Source: Marsupella aquatica (Eukaryota; Marchantiophyta). Taken from it: a stretch of 64,000 nt of DNA. The notes beneath the pieces are model-generated. The model had not been told where the DNA came from. It saw only the letters and a program-made list of their open reading frames with translations, and did no database searches. The stretch is taken from positions 26,722,001 through 26,786,000 of the forward strand of contig OZ316893.1 in NCBI GenBank assembly GCA_973895155.1, given 5' to 3'. The position numbers were made by a program, and so were the translations under genes. Numbering within the stretch: the first letter of the stretch is position 1; each line of letters opens with the position of its first letter. This document shows, in pieces, positions 1 to 10,189 of this stretch.

Positions 1-560
1 CCAAATGGCATCACCAACCACTCCCATAGTTGGTTACTACGATGAAAAGTTGTTTTCTTGCGGTCCTTTGCAAGCAGCAAAATCTGGTTAAAGCCTTGCC
101 TTAGATCCACAAGAGTGAAGATGTCTGAGTCTCCAATGCTGTCAAATAGCTCCTCTGGCCGTGGCATAGGGTACCTGTCCTAGGGTGTGACCAGGTTCAA
201 TGGCCTGTAGTCCCCACACATGCGCTTCTCTGTCCACAATCCACCGGAATCCTTCTTTGCTGGCATCACTGTAGCTGCTGCAAAATCTGATGTAGATGGC
301 TGAATAAGACCAGCTTCATAGAGCTCTTGGCATCTCTCATCCACCAGCTGCCACTCATGCTTACTCAAACGGTGTCTCCGCCTGAAAATAGGTGTTTCAT
401 CAGCCAACTCAATGGAGAACTGCATAGTCTTGCACTTACCCAAGTCCTTCATAGAGAAAGCAAACACATTCTCATGCTTGAGGAGCAAATTCAACAACTG
501 GTCCTTCTGTCTTTTACTCAGGTGGTTGCCCATGATGAATGTGTAGTTGGCAACACTAGG
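1..560 (-). pseudogene. Retrotransposon reverse transcriptase, N-terminal part, cut by window edge and one stop
   Basis: This is the start of the reverse transcriptase of the methyltransferase-bearing retrotransposon. It would copy element RNA into DNA in cytoplasmic particles. Visible landmarks are the region before the palm (KCKTMQFSIEL), the fingers block (ELYEAGLIQPSTSDFAAATV), the motif-1/2 region ending GDYRPLN, and past a stop VDLRQGFNQI, which holds the first catalytic aspartate, then LWEWLVMPFG at the window edge. A TAG stop at about 178-180 interrupts the frame where family members usually have glutamine. The YxDD box lies outside the window. The frame differs from that of the upstream methyltransferase tail, so there is also a frameshift near 620-700. 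Confidence 0.85.
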
Positions 561-894
561 AATAGGACCTGATGTACTCGTGCTTGAAGAGCCAGAAGTG
601 TCAGCCTCTCCACTGTCCAAGCTGCTAGCTTGCTACTGATAAGGTGATGAGGCCTCTCTAAGGCTTTCTGTATCTGTTGCTCTGGTCTGATCCACACCAT
701 GAAACTGAGAATAATGTCAGCCACATTACAAGGGACCTCCTCCCCCCCAACACTTGGACTAAAGTGGTGAGTGTTGGACAGAGGTAAGTGCACCTGGTCT
801 GGATGCCATGTAGCAGCACCATGGAGTGGTAGGGCTGGAACTCCTGATGCTGGATGAATGTACATCTGAAAAAGGATGCAAGTGACCAGAAGCC

Positions 895-1850
895 AAGTGA
901 GAGCATTAAGATCCATTACCCTGCCAAGTAAAGCATTCCTGGCCAGCCTGGTGATTTTGGTGTGACCTGTAGTACCGGGTTGGAAGCCCATAGCCCGTTC
1001 TCTCTCCTTAGGACTAGGTTCATCCCATGTACCGGTAGAATGTCGATAAACCAGGCCAGGACCATCACCCTGAAAAGCATGTGCACCTGGAAAGGACACA
1101 AATGTAGGCCAAGCAGCACGAGGTTGTCCAATGGTATTGGCTGGATACCAAGGTGCTGGCTCTTGCCGTGTAACTGGTTGGCAAGAACTGTCAGGATCCA
1201 AAATCTGGTCCACTGTGAGGTTAGTGTCCCTGGATGTGTGGTGAAGAGCTAACTCCAACAAGGAAGGTGGTGCAAGGTTAGTCCTTGAAAAGTTACGAAG
1301 ACGATGTGCATAAGAACCAGAGTGCACTGCATCAATGAGAAGGGGTGGTCCCAAGTAGTGCTGGACCACACTGAAATCCTCTTTGACCTATGGACGCTGG
1401 TCAAACTGAGATGGAGTATTCTCAATGAGATAACCAACAGCAGGATAAAGGGATTGAGCCCAGGTGAGAATCTGAACCAATGCTGTGAAAAGGCCAGAAC
1501 GAGAATCATGCAGTCCACCACCATGACCAGCAGCTGAAAACCCTTGGCCCAACCAGCTATGATCAAATCAAGGGAGCCAAGAAGGGTTAAGTGTCGGTGC
1601 TGGACAAGCTGGATATCTGGAGGAAAGAAAGAAAATGCAGATTTCCATGCATTGTGTGGAAACTGTTGGGGAAATCGCTCTGAAAATTCCAGCAGACGGG
1701 ATTCAGCCACTTGCCTTGCACCTGGATCAATATTCACATAGATGTACTGCTTCACCACCATGCCAGACTGTAGGAGAGCTTCCAGGCCTGTAGAAATGCC
1801 ACCAAAAAGCTCAAGCAATGTAAGGCCATCTGAAGGAGGAGTCCATGTAA
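895..1850 (-). pseudogene. C5 cytosine DNA methyltransferase domain inside the retrotransposon polyprotein, catalytic cysteine lost
   Basis: C5 methyltransferases transfer a methyl group from S-adenosylmethionine to cytosine in DNA. Motif I (LELFGGISTGLEALL) lies at about 1790-1835, an acidic motif II (YVNIDP) follows, and DLIIAGW precedes the motif IV site at about 1546-1565. After a frameshift the other frame carries a motif VI-like ENTPSQ at about 1405-1440, a target-recognition region (GSYAHRLRN) near 1300, and motifs IX/X (RERAMGF, then LLGRVMDLNAL) at about 905-1030. The domain is about 315 residues and sits between the protease and the reverse transcriptase in the same frame as the protease. 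The tryptophan of motif IV is followed directly by the sequence that should come after the catalytic cysteine, so a short deletion at about 1547-1549 removed that residue and shifted the frame. A TAG stop lies at about 1387-1389. Motifs occur in normal order, not permuted as in plant DRM enzymes. Confidence 0.85.
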
Positions 1851-3849
1851 CGGGTGCGCTCAAGATTGGGGCTATTGGTTGGCCATTGTGCTGCCCAAGA
1901 TCCTCAAATTTGCGCAATGCAGCCACCAAAGGTCCATGGGCTGCTTGGAGCCATTGTACCACCTCTGGTTGATGATCCACGTTGCTGGAAAGTGCTGCTA
2001 TACGTGCAGTAGCATGTGCAGTAGCCACCTCATCATCATCCTCCTCAATCCAATCCTGCAATGGGTGGTTGACATAGGTAGCTATGTGCACTGCTTTCAA
2101 CACACAGTGGTGAGCCATAGGTGTATGGGCACCATGCAAATCAAGTGGAATGTAGCCCAAGTGTGAGCCATCCGTATGCCAATCAACTCTGTAATATGCA
2201 TGCTCATGCCAATTGTCAATGGTAAAACCTGGTGGGAACAAAGCCTCCTGGTCAATGAGCACATCATACGTAGTGGCATTGGTAACCAAACATCTGACTG
2301 GGAAATGCAATTCCTGATCTGTACCTCCATTAAAAGTGAGAGTGAGTAAAGTAGAACTCTCATCCAGCACATCCTCCACAGTGCCACTAGCAGTCCGAAT
2401 ATGCCACCTGGATTGCTGTAAATGATCAGTCAGCAGTCTCATCTTCTTGGCAAACTGAATGCCCAATATCACTGGTTGAGCGTCTGTGTCCAGCATGACC
2501 ACCTGAGGAGTGTGACCCTCCAACTTGACCGCTGAATTCCTGTTGTCAACAATGGCAATGGTGGTGGAAACTGAAGTCCTGTCGCTAGGCACCACTTTTG
2601 GCAAATGATGAGGTACCTTGTGAAGGGAGTTAGTATCCACGGTCTTTCCACTCAACAGCATAGTCAGGAAAGATGGAGCAACATGACCAGAATCCAGTGT
2701 AGCTCTGGTCACACAATCTACAGCAATACTGTCATCTCTACCACTGGAAATTGGTACTGGGATAGCCAAACCAGTGGAAGCATGTAATGGAGAAGAAGAA
2801 GATCCAGTATGTACATGAGATTGGATCTCCAAAACCGGTGTCACAGGGGCTGATGAAGAATGGAGTGAGCCCTCTAGCGCTCTGATGATAGCTCTAGCAT
2901 CCAGCTGTAAATTATGGCAGCTGAAAAGTGGAGTGGTAAGAATCCTTCGTGTCATACCGAAGGTGAAATGCTCAAGCAGCTCAGGAGAAACAACTCCTTG
3001 TGAAATGTCAGCAGCACTTGGTGGTGGAATGGATGTAGCTGCAGCTCCCTCCCCCCTCGCCAACAAGGTGCACTCTTCAGCAAGGGTAAGTGGCTGAAAA
3101 GATTGGGGCATGACAGCCCGAGCTCCCCTGGCTCTAGTCATAGGACCAGCAGCAAGACCATCAGCCTCTACAATGCGGCGTGTGGGAGCAATACGGGAGG
3201 CAGCACTGGCCTGCTGGTAAGCAAAATAGGAAGGGCAGAATGAATCTGAAAAGTTTGCTGTAAGGCCAGGCTGTGGAGTAGAGGACAGCACACACTCACC
3301 CATATGAGCATCAAATGGCAAGCCATAGAAAGAGCGGGGTAGAGGTGCTGAACTGTCAGTGGTGCCTGGGCCAAGGATGGGTTGCACGTGACCAGCCGGT
3401 TGAGAAGGACCAGCAGAGGCAGTTGACTTGCCTTTGATGTTGGCAAGTTGGGCACGTAGGGACTCAACCTCATGAGTCAGAGACTGGAGTGGAGTTGCCT
3501 GGGCGTTGTGAGTCTCCTTTGGAGCTGGTTGCTTCTGTTGCTGCTTGGGCGGTTTGTTAGCACTGGGTGCTTTGCCACTAGAAGGAGGAGCAACTGATGC
3601 AGTAGGAGCCCTCCTAGCTGGTGGGGGAGTGGAAGCAGGAGTAGGATGAGGGGCCTGCTGTTGTAGCTGTTTCCGCTCTGGGAATTTGGCAAAATAAACG
3701 GCCTCCAAGTGACCCACTTTCCCGCAGAAATCACAAGATAGGTCCTCAGCCACAATATCACATGCATTAGCCTTGTGATTGGGGTTACCATAGTAGTTGC
3801 AAGATGGCAGCATGAAAGCAGCATGTGTTGGCTTGGTCTTGGAACCATA
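1851..3849 (-). pseudogene. Retrotransposon CCHC zinc knuckles and aspartic protease region
   Basis: This segment continues the gag frame after a TAG stop. It begins with two CCHC-type knuckles at about 3700-3810 (CNYYGNPNHKANAC and CDFCGKVGHLEAVY). Each has one zinc-binding cysteine replaced by tyrosine, so neither looks functional. A long proline-, serine- and alanine-rich linker follows, from about 3690 to 2560. A retropepsin-like domain lies at about 2100-2510. Its active-site motif reads MLDTDAQPV where the family has DTG or DSG, so the glycine is replaced by aspartate. The downstream YDVLIDQEALFPPGF resembles the conserved second half of such proteases, again with aspartate where glycine is expected. 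The open frame is 854 codons and passes straight into the methyltransferase domain without a stop. Knuckles normally bind element RNA, and the protease cuts the polyprotein. Confidence 0.75.
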
Positions 3850-4938
3850 CTATGGTACACGGAAAGGAGTGGCCAGTGTAGGGGCAGCAACCTGGTACAT
3901 GGATCGCGATGGACGTGCAATACTGGCCTCATAATGTGCATGGGCCAACTCAAGTTTCTCAGTAGTGTCATAGACATTGAGCAGGGTGTAGCTGTCTCCA
4001 AACTCTGAGAATACTTGTTGCAACACTTGCGAATGGAGAGCTGGTGTGCCCTCCAATGCGCGAAGATAGCGATGAGCAGCTTCCAGGTCAGTGATGCTTT
4101 GGGTGTCCTCCTTCAGCTTGAGAAGCCGACGATACATCATCTTCAAGGTTTCATCGCGCTGCCTCACAAAGGTGGCCAATTGCATGATTTTGTCAGCACT
4201 CTTGATGGGGAATTCCAATTCAAGAACCTGGAAAAACTCAGCCACTGGATCAGCAAAGGCAGGAGAATCAATGGTGGGAGAAATGCCTGATGTAGCCTGT
4301 GCCAAGATAGTGGGAGTAACTGGTGCAGTGGTGGGAACTGGAGTAGGAGGGGAAGTGGCAGGAGCAGCAGCATGGGCTGCAATGGCATTCTGTAATGCCA
4401 ATTGTGAGGCAGCCGCAATTGCAGTGGCATAGGCAGGGTTAGGCAATTGTGTGATAGCAAGCAACCGTTGAGAGTGCTGCTCATACACATCCAAAGCCTC
4501 GTGGTGCACATACCTGGCTAGCTGCTTAAATGCAAAAGCATTTGTGAAATTGCTGTCGTACTTCAACTCCAATTCGTAAACGACAGTGTAGAAAGTGGAT
4601 TTGAACTCACGCAAAGAAACAGTGCCTGGCCGCCCACTGAAGCGTTCAATGCGGCCAGATGAGTGGCTAGCATCCATGCTGTAAGTCGGTGAAGCTGGAA
4701 CAACCACTGATGTAGAAGGGGTAAATGGCAAGGAAGTGATAGCAGGCTTCGGGTTAGTGGTAAAGCGACCGCCAAATTGAGCAGAAGGATTGCTTGGTGT
4801 GGGTGCTGTTGTTTGCGGACGTCATCGAAATTGCCGAGACTCCAATGAAATTGGCACCAATGGTCGTGGATCACTCCGTAAATGGTACCTGGGTGTCGGT
4901 GGTGATGTGCTGCTACCTCCTGGCTCGTCGGCTGACAT
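3850..4938 (-). pseudogene. Retrotransposon Gag capsid-like protein, two in-frame stops
   Basis: Gag packages element RNA into virus-like particles. The likely start is the ATG at 4938, because it opens the frame (MSADEPGG) only a few bases after the primer-binding site. A TGA at 4822-4824 stops this frame after 38 codons, and the same frame then continues to a TAG at about 3850-3852. The N-terminus is proline-, serine- and threonine-rich. The central part (FRKFKST-like LREFKSTFYTVVYELELKYD) and the block DPVAEFFQVLELEFPIKSAD through LEGTPALHSQVLQQVFSEF resemble Ty3/gypsy capsid domains. An alanine-rich insert lies between them. The next segment in the same frame starts with zinc knuckles, as expected at the end of Gag. 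No host function is implied. Confidence 0.75.
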
Positions 4939-4945
4939 GTTGCAT

Positions 4946-4962
4946 GCTCACCCGGGGTGCCA
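4946..4962 (-). promoter_or_regulatory. Primer-binding site of the retrotransposon
   Basis: The minus strand reads TGGCACCCCGGGTGAGC, complementary to a tRNA 3' end that finishes in CCA. It follows the putative LTR end (CA at 4964-4965) after one spacer base, the usual position. The gag ATG at 4938 lies only seven bases after the end of this site, an unusually short leader. I could not assign the primer tRNA. Confidence 0.65.
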
Positions 4963-5384
4963 ATGGGAAAGAAATTGACAAGAAAAAGAATGGCAGCCCC
5001 AAGGCTAAGAAATAAAACCCACAAAGGAAACAAACGGTGCGAGGCAGAAATGTGTCGAATGTGTAAACACACAGAAAAACCGTCGGCAAAGAAAGGATCC
5101 TTAAAAACTCCGGAAAGGCCTAATGTTGGTAGCAATAAAGAAATCCGGGAAAAGAAAATAGAAGTGGCCCCCCTTTAAGTCTATGCATCGGGCCCTTGTG
5201 GACCCAGAAACTGGCAGCCGGCCGGCCGATTGTGTAAACACACTCTGGGCCCGACGCCCTATGCACAGGCAGCCTGTGGAGGCCCTATGCAGGTCATTGT
5301 GAGGCGGAAGAAAAGACGACTGCTGAAAAGAAAAGAGAGGCGGATTACGAGGCGGAACGGAGGCGAGGCAAAAGAAACCGGGCC

Positions 5385-5925
5385 AAACCGGGCCCTCTTA
5401 ATGGCATGAGCCCTCCCATAGGGCTTTGTGCCCCACCTTAAGAGCTTCCGAAGGGAAGCTACGAGCTCCCCCTCCCCTCCTTAATGAAATTGGGCCTCGT
5501 GCCCTGGTGACAGTATTCCCGAAGGGAAGGGAGTCGAGTGTACTCCCCCTCCTCCCTTTAATTCACCATAGGGCCTCGTGCCCTCCTTGCGCTTCAACTC
5601 CCCCTCCTCCTTGCTGTCACTTATGCTTGCTTGCCCTCCCCCTACTTTAATGTTGCTTAGGGCCTCGTGCCCTCTCCTGGCACTCTCGCTCCCCCTTTAA
5701 TGCTGCTGAAAGTGGGCTCTGTGCCCTGCAGGACGACTCCCGAGAGAGGGAGTGGAATGTACTCCCCCTCCCCCTCTACTTTAAAGTTGCCGATGGCCTC
5801 GTGCCCTCCTTTCACTTCCCCTCCCCTCCGCGTGCTTGGCAAGACTCCCGAGGGGAGTCGATTTGAACTCCCCTCCCTCTTTAATTCTGCATAGGCCTCT
5901 GTGCCTTCTCCTCTTGGCTCCCGGC
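5385..5925. repeat. Degenerate tandem repeats with GGGCCTCGTGCCCT core inside the LTR
   Basis: Seven copies of the core GGGCCTCGTGCCCT or close variants start at 5421, 5492, 5571, 5660, 5714, 5795 and 5894. The spacing is 54-99 bases. Each is followed by a C-rich tract (CTCCCCCTCC) and a TTTAAT-like segment. Several units also carry a TCCCGAAGGGA-type palindrome. The core is itself an imperfect inverted repeat (GGGC...GCCC). On the element's own strand the block is purine-rich. Confidence 0.8.
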
Positions 5926-6250
5926 TTGTGCTCGCTGCCCCTCCAAAGAGTCGTTAAAACATAAGGCGAAGGGAAAGAAAATGAGGGGAAGAAACGGGCG
6001 CGCGGCCCTATGCACTCGGAAGGTATGGCTGAGGCAGCCGGAGGTGATCGTGCGGTAGTCGAGGCAGCGGGGAGGTGGTCGCGCTACGGCCGAGGCAGGA
6101 TGGCAGCCGTGGCCGGCAAAAGAAACACCCAAAAAAATGGCCCGAAAAAGGGTCGTGGCAGGCGTTGAAGCAGCAGTTGGCAGCGGCCGGAAACGGAAAA
6201 CCCTGAAAGCATAGCGCGAAGGAAAAGAGTGAGGGGGGAGGACCTGTTTG

Positions 6251-6278
6251 ACTTAAGTGTATATACTTAAGTGTATAC
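6251..6278 (-). promoter_or_regulatory. TATA-like element and 14-bp direct repeat in the LTR
   Basis: Two copies of a 14-base unit (ACTTAAGTGTATAT and ACTTAAGTGTATAC) lie head to tail. On the minus strand they give TATATAC at 6265-6259. This is the only good TATA candidate upstream of gag on that strand. If used, transcripts would start near 6230, and the tandem-repeat block would be transcribed leader. No transcript data are available here. Confidence 0.35.
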
Positions 6279-6700
6279 ACAAAAGCCATAACTTCCACCC
6301 CATTGCTCAACGTTTTTCCATAGAAATTGCACCGGCATCAGCGGAAAAGCGTCAACTGTCTCGAGCAATTGAGAAGCACAGCGTCTTCGATCTTCTTCCC
6401 TTCACCGCTAACCCGGCGACAAAGTTCTTCTTGAATAAAAGGCGTGATAGAAACAAGTGTACTGAAATCGAATTGAAAACCGGCGGGATGCCAAGATCGG
6501 TCGGGAGCATCTAACGAATCACTGTGTGAATCCCGTGTACGGAACTGACGAGCACTGTCTGAGCTCTGTCGATAGCGATTCAAGAAGAACTGAAAAACCG
6601 ACAAAGAAAGACATGCCCTAAGTAGATCAAGTCAAGGCGTCACACTAACAAACACGTTTTGCTTCAAGAACGGTCCAGACTTACTACAAGAACATGACAC

Positions 6701-9700
6701 TAACTCAAGTAGTACACTAGCCCTAACTACATACCTAGCGGGCATGTGAGGACATGTCGATGTGCACAAGCGGCACTGTCCCTCGGCATGACAAAGCCTA
6801 GATCCCAACTCTAGCTTCCCTTTGCCCTTTATAAGTAATATTTATGTCATCTTAGTAAAATGTATATATTTTTAGATCTCATGTAAAGATTAGGGATCTT
6901 ATTTAACCAAAGGTTTGGGATGGAGATCCCATGTGAGCTGATACTCACAATGGTTTAGAGGAAAAAGTAAACAAAACAAGGTTATTTGTGGATGGGAATC
7001 AAGGGGAGAATAGAAGCCAGTCCAGGAGTGATGCTAAACAACAGATCACCTGGTACTTTTTTTAACAGTCCAGGTTGGTCCATGCCATCAAAACAAACTT
7101 AGGTACTCAACCCAATAAAACACATTTTTCATGTGAGAGCGGCTTCCCAAGTGGTTTACAGGTATGAGGATTACCTACACTAGGTGGGTTCAGTAGGGTG
7201 TATCAATATTCCCGTAACCAAAGTGTTACGACTTTTATTTTCTGGACATACCACCTTTATGGGGTACTTATTTTGGTAGTCCATAAGGATTATGTCCTGG
7301 TCGTAAGAATATTTTATGTCCCTAGCCGTAACTCAGTTATAGCTGTGCTTTGACATGCCCTAGTGACTCAAAAACCAACTTGGCATTACACGTCAGTGTA
7401 AAACGCCTATCTCTTCATAGGAGGCCACATGAGCAAGTAAGGAGAAAAGATGACTATCCAGTTCCTCTGTACCAAAGCAAAGGCAATTTGACCTCATAGA
7501 CTCCCTCTCAAAGTGGGCCCTGCCAATGTATCCACCAACATAATCATTGAAATTGTAACCACACAAGGAGTTGCAGGCATCTTGTGCATTGTTTGCGATG
7601 AATCAGCAGCAAACCACTTTTATGGTCGTTGCTTCGCAGCTTGGGGACATAAACCTCTCATGATTTATCAGCGCTCCTAGTAGCAATCAACCAATGTGGC
7701 AGCAACTTTCAATTGTCGCACGTTCTGTGTGGATGGCATCGACTAGTTATGCCTAAAACATCAGTGTCAAGTGGTCATTCCAGAATGCATTGCTGGAAGC
7801 AAGTAATGGCCCTCGAGTAATGGCCCTCGAGTCACGTTGATACAATTATATCGCTTTTCAACTATAGTAGGTGCCCACTACAAACACATCTACCGTAAAT
7901 AAAATCAACACTCCCAAGTCTGAAACCATGGCACTAACATGGCTCTTCCTTAAACCCTAAACCCCAAACCCTTTTCCCAACCAAGGCCCAGCACCAGCAT
8001 CCACAGCTCTATTTGGAGAATGGACAAGGAGTAGTTATTTGTAACATCATCAGGAGTGTATGGGCATGGAAATCACCTCTCCTTGATTTTGTCTTCAAAA
8101 ATATTTTTGTTCACAAACAGAATTCTAAGTACTTTTAGATCCTAGGAATTGAGATCCTAGGAATTGCTACTAGTTGATAGTTGCATTCAAAATCTCCAAA
8201 CTTGATGTGGAAAGTACTTGCATTTGATCTTCGTTGTAGACTTTCAAAACTTTTTGTAATTTTTTAATTGCATGTAAGTCATTTGGTGACTTACAAAAGG
8301 ATATCACTGAAGTTTTACAGTGAATGCCATTGGATGTCACCCGACATTTACAAAGAATGTTTGTGAGCGGTGTCCAAACTTGTTATATAGGGAACTTTCA
8401 AGAGACCCTCAACCATTTGATAAAAGACACCCTTCAAAAGTGCCCAAGTCTAATGCACATTATATGTTTTTGGTCCAAAGCTTCTATTTATTTGGAAATC
8501 TTATAAAACACCAGTTGAGCTAGAAATTTGTCAGGATGATCTTTGAAGGATAATCTACTTGTTGGCAAAGTTTTAGACTTGTTGGAGTTGGTTTACTTGG
8601 TTTTTGATCAGGTCTATGTTACTTTATTGTTATATTTGCATTTAATTATATCAAGTTTTAATTAGTTCTACTTTGTTTTACATATTAGTTTTCTTTGGAG
8701 TATGAGGAGGTATGTCTTTTCATCTTTCCAAGGATGTCCTTAATATTTATTTTAGTTAGTTTTTGGTTTTTAAGGAGTGAAAAGTTACACCTTTTCATTC
8801 CTTATTGGACCATCCTTGTTTGAGGCATTATATAAGGAAGGGTGATACACTCGTCAGGTAAATTAGTTCTTGCATATCTTAGCCAAAGAGGTTTTCCCTT
8901 TGACACTGATTATGGAGATATTTAAGACATATTTTGAATGTCGCTCCTTAGGTGAAGAAAAGAAGACTAACTTCCTTCTATATTAGATTCCATGTGGATT
9001 TTGTATATGGAAGTAAAACTACATGAATACCTGTGATTTGTATGTTGGATCATAGATAGCAATGGCTTGAGATCCAATATATGAAACTTTTTCCTTATGC
9101 AACTCTAGAGTTGTCCAAAATATCTTTGACCATGTATGATTGGTAAGAATTTGTGGAAATCTAGAGGGGAATTCATTTCAAGCTTTTTAGGGTAAAAGCT
9201 TATTCTCATGAGTTTTAGTACCGCCATTGGCAAACAAAACCTAGTAGCATTCATACCAAGTTGTGCATCGCCAGAGTATGCATATTGAATCCTGTTGCCG
9301 ACAATTTACTAGTTGGGGCTGCGCACAATGTCCAGGAAGATCTTTGTGGGCTTGGTGAACTAATACTAGAAGGAGAAGAAACGAGAGTATAAATTTGGGA
9401 AGCAGTCAGACAAGGGTTTTGTGTACTTTTTAACATCTTAAAATGGCCATATCCTTTCATAAGCTATGGTGATGGAGGTAACATAGTGCTGAAGCCTAAT
9501 TTTAAAAGTCCTAAAGTTATATTCTATGAAGGAGGATTATATTTCCTTGTCTTTTGTGAATTGCGCATTTTGGTTTCAAATGTGTAAGAGGTTGAGTTTC
9601 CTCGTTAAATCACTCATTTGTGTCAAAACACTCCATTCCCATTCTGTTTTGCTCTTTAGGAGAATGAATTCTGAGGTTTTACTTTTATTTTATATGCATT

Positions 9701-10189
9701 TTATGCATTGACTCTATACCACATGAGGCTTTAGCCTACGAGTCATATTTTGTTGCGCTTCCTTGGCAAGCAGAGATTCATACCAGGCCTTCAATTATTT
9801 TAAAGCTTGTGTTGCTAGAGTTGGACGATACAAAATTGTATTGTAGGCCTTCTTGAGGATGCATTGAAACTCCTCTAGTGCAGGGGAGACTGAAACTAAA
9901 TCAGTCTAAGGATGTTCTTCATCCCAGAATTCTTCATCATTGAATTGGAGCATTACATCACCAACCTCTTAAATTGGTGGCAGGTCCCCACTCTACACTT
10001 TGAAGTGGAGATCCAGGCCCCCAAAAAAGGTACCCATCTTGGTACCAAGTTGTGTGAGAAGATCCAAATCAGTGATGGTTTGGGTCACCAAGAGAACCTT
10101 AATCTACATTATGTAACGCGATGTAGGTGAGAATCGTCAGCATTTTGAGCACCCTTTATTGTCAAAACTTTTATCAAAGGAGGTGGATG
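6701..10189. other. AT-rich intergenic stretch, no gene recognised
   Basis: No open frame here resembles a known protein. Small features are visible: a 14-base tandem pair ATGGCCCTCGAGTA at about 7808-7835, a 15-base pair GATCCTAGGAATTG at about 8139-8168, and a short telomere-like run (AAACCCTAAACC) near 7955. The stretch 8560-9100 has an LTR-like look, with a TATATAAGG-type element near 8830, but no primer-binding site or partner repeat was found. Confidence 0.6.

Larger units (their letters stand above)
1..6700 (-). mobile_element. Ty3/gypsy-type LTR retrotransposon with DNA methyltransferase domain (5' part, decayed)
   Basis: Read on the minus strand, this block runs LTR, primer-binding site, gag, CCHC knuckles, aspartic protease, C5 cytosine DNA methyltransferase, reverse transcriptase, and then leaves the window at its left edge. 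RNase H, integrase and the 3' LTR are therefore not visible. Gag, protease and the first half of the methyltransferase share one reading frame, broken only by stop codons, so the original was probably a single Gag-Pol reading frame. The copy is dead: it has at least four in-frame stops and two frameshifts. The outer LTR boundary near 6700 is approximate, because the partner LTR is outside the window and target-site duplications cannot be compared. The class call rests on the reverse transcriptase sequence and on gag-protease-RT order; the missing integrase position would confirm it. Confidence 0.85.
4964..6700 (-). repeat. 5' LTR of the methyltransferase-bearing retrotransposon (outer end approximate)
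   Basis: The inner boundary is set by the primer-binding site. The LTR ends in CA on the minus strand at 4964-4965. The block up to about 6600 is clearly richer in G and C than the AT-rich DNA that follows, and it contains a TATA-like element and a series of tandem repeats. I see no terminal TG that can be chosen with confidence between about 6600 and 6800. The ~1.7-kb length is plausible for gypsy elements. Open frames inside it show no recognisable protein. Confidence 0.55.

Noticed and set aside
1879-3473. Several plus- and minus-strand open frames of 60-115 codons overlapping the retrotransposon
   Set aside because: They are shadows of the gag-pol frame and show no family resemblance of their own.
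7130-7200. tRNA-like A- and B-box spacing (CCCAAGTGG and GGTTCAGTAGG)
   Set aside because: Boxes are poor matches, no cloverleaf arms pair, and there is no second copy to define a repeat.
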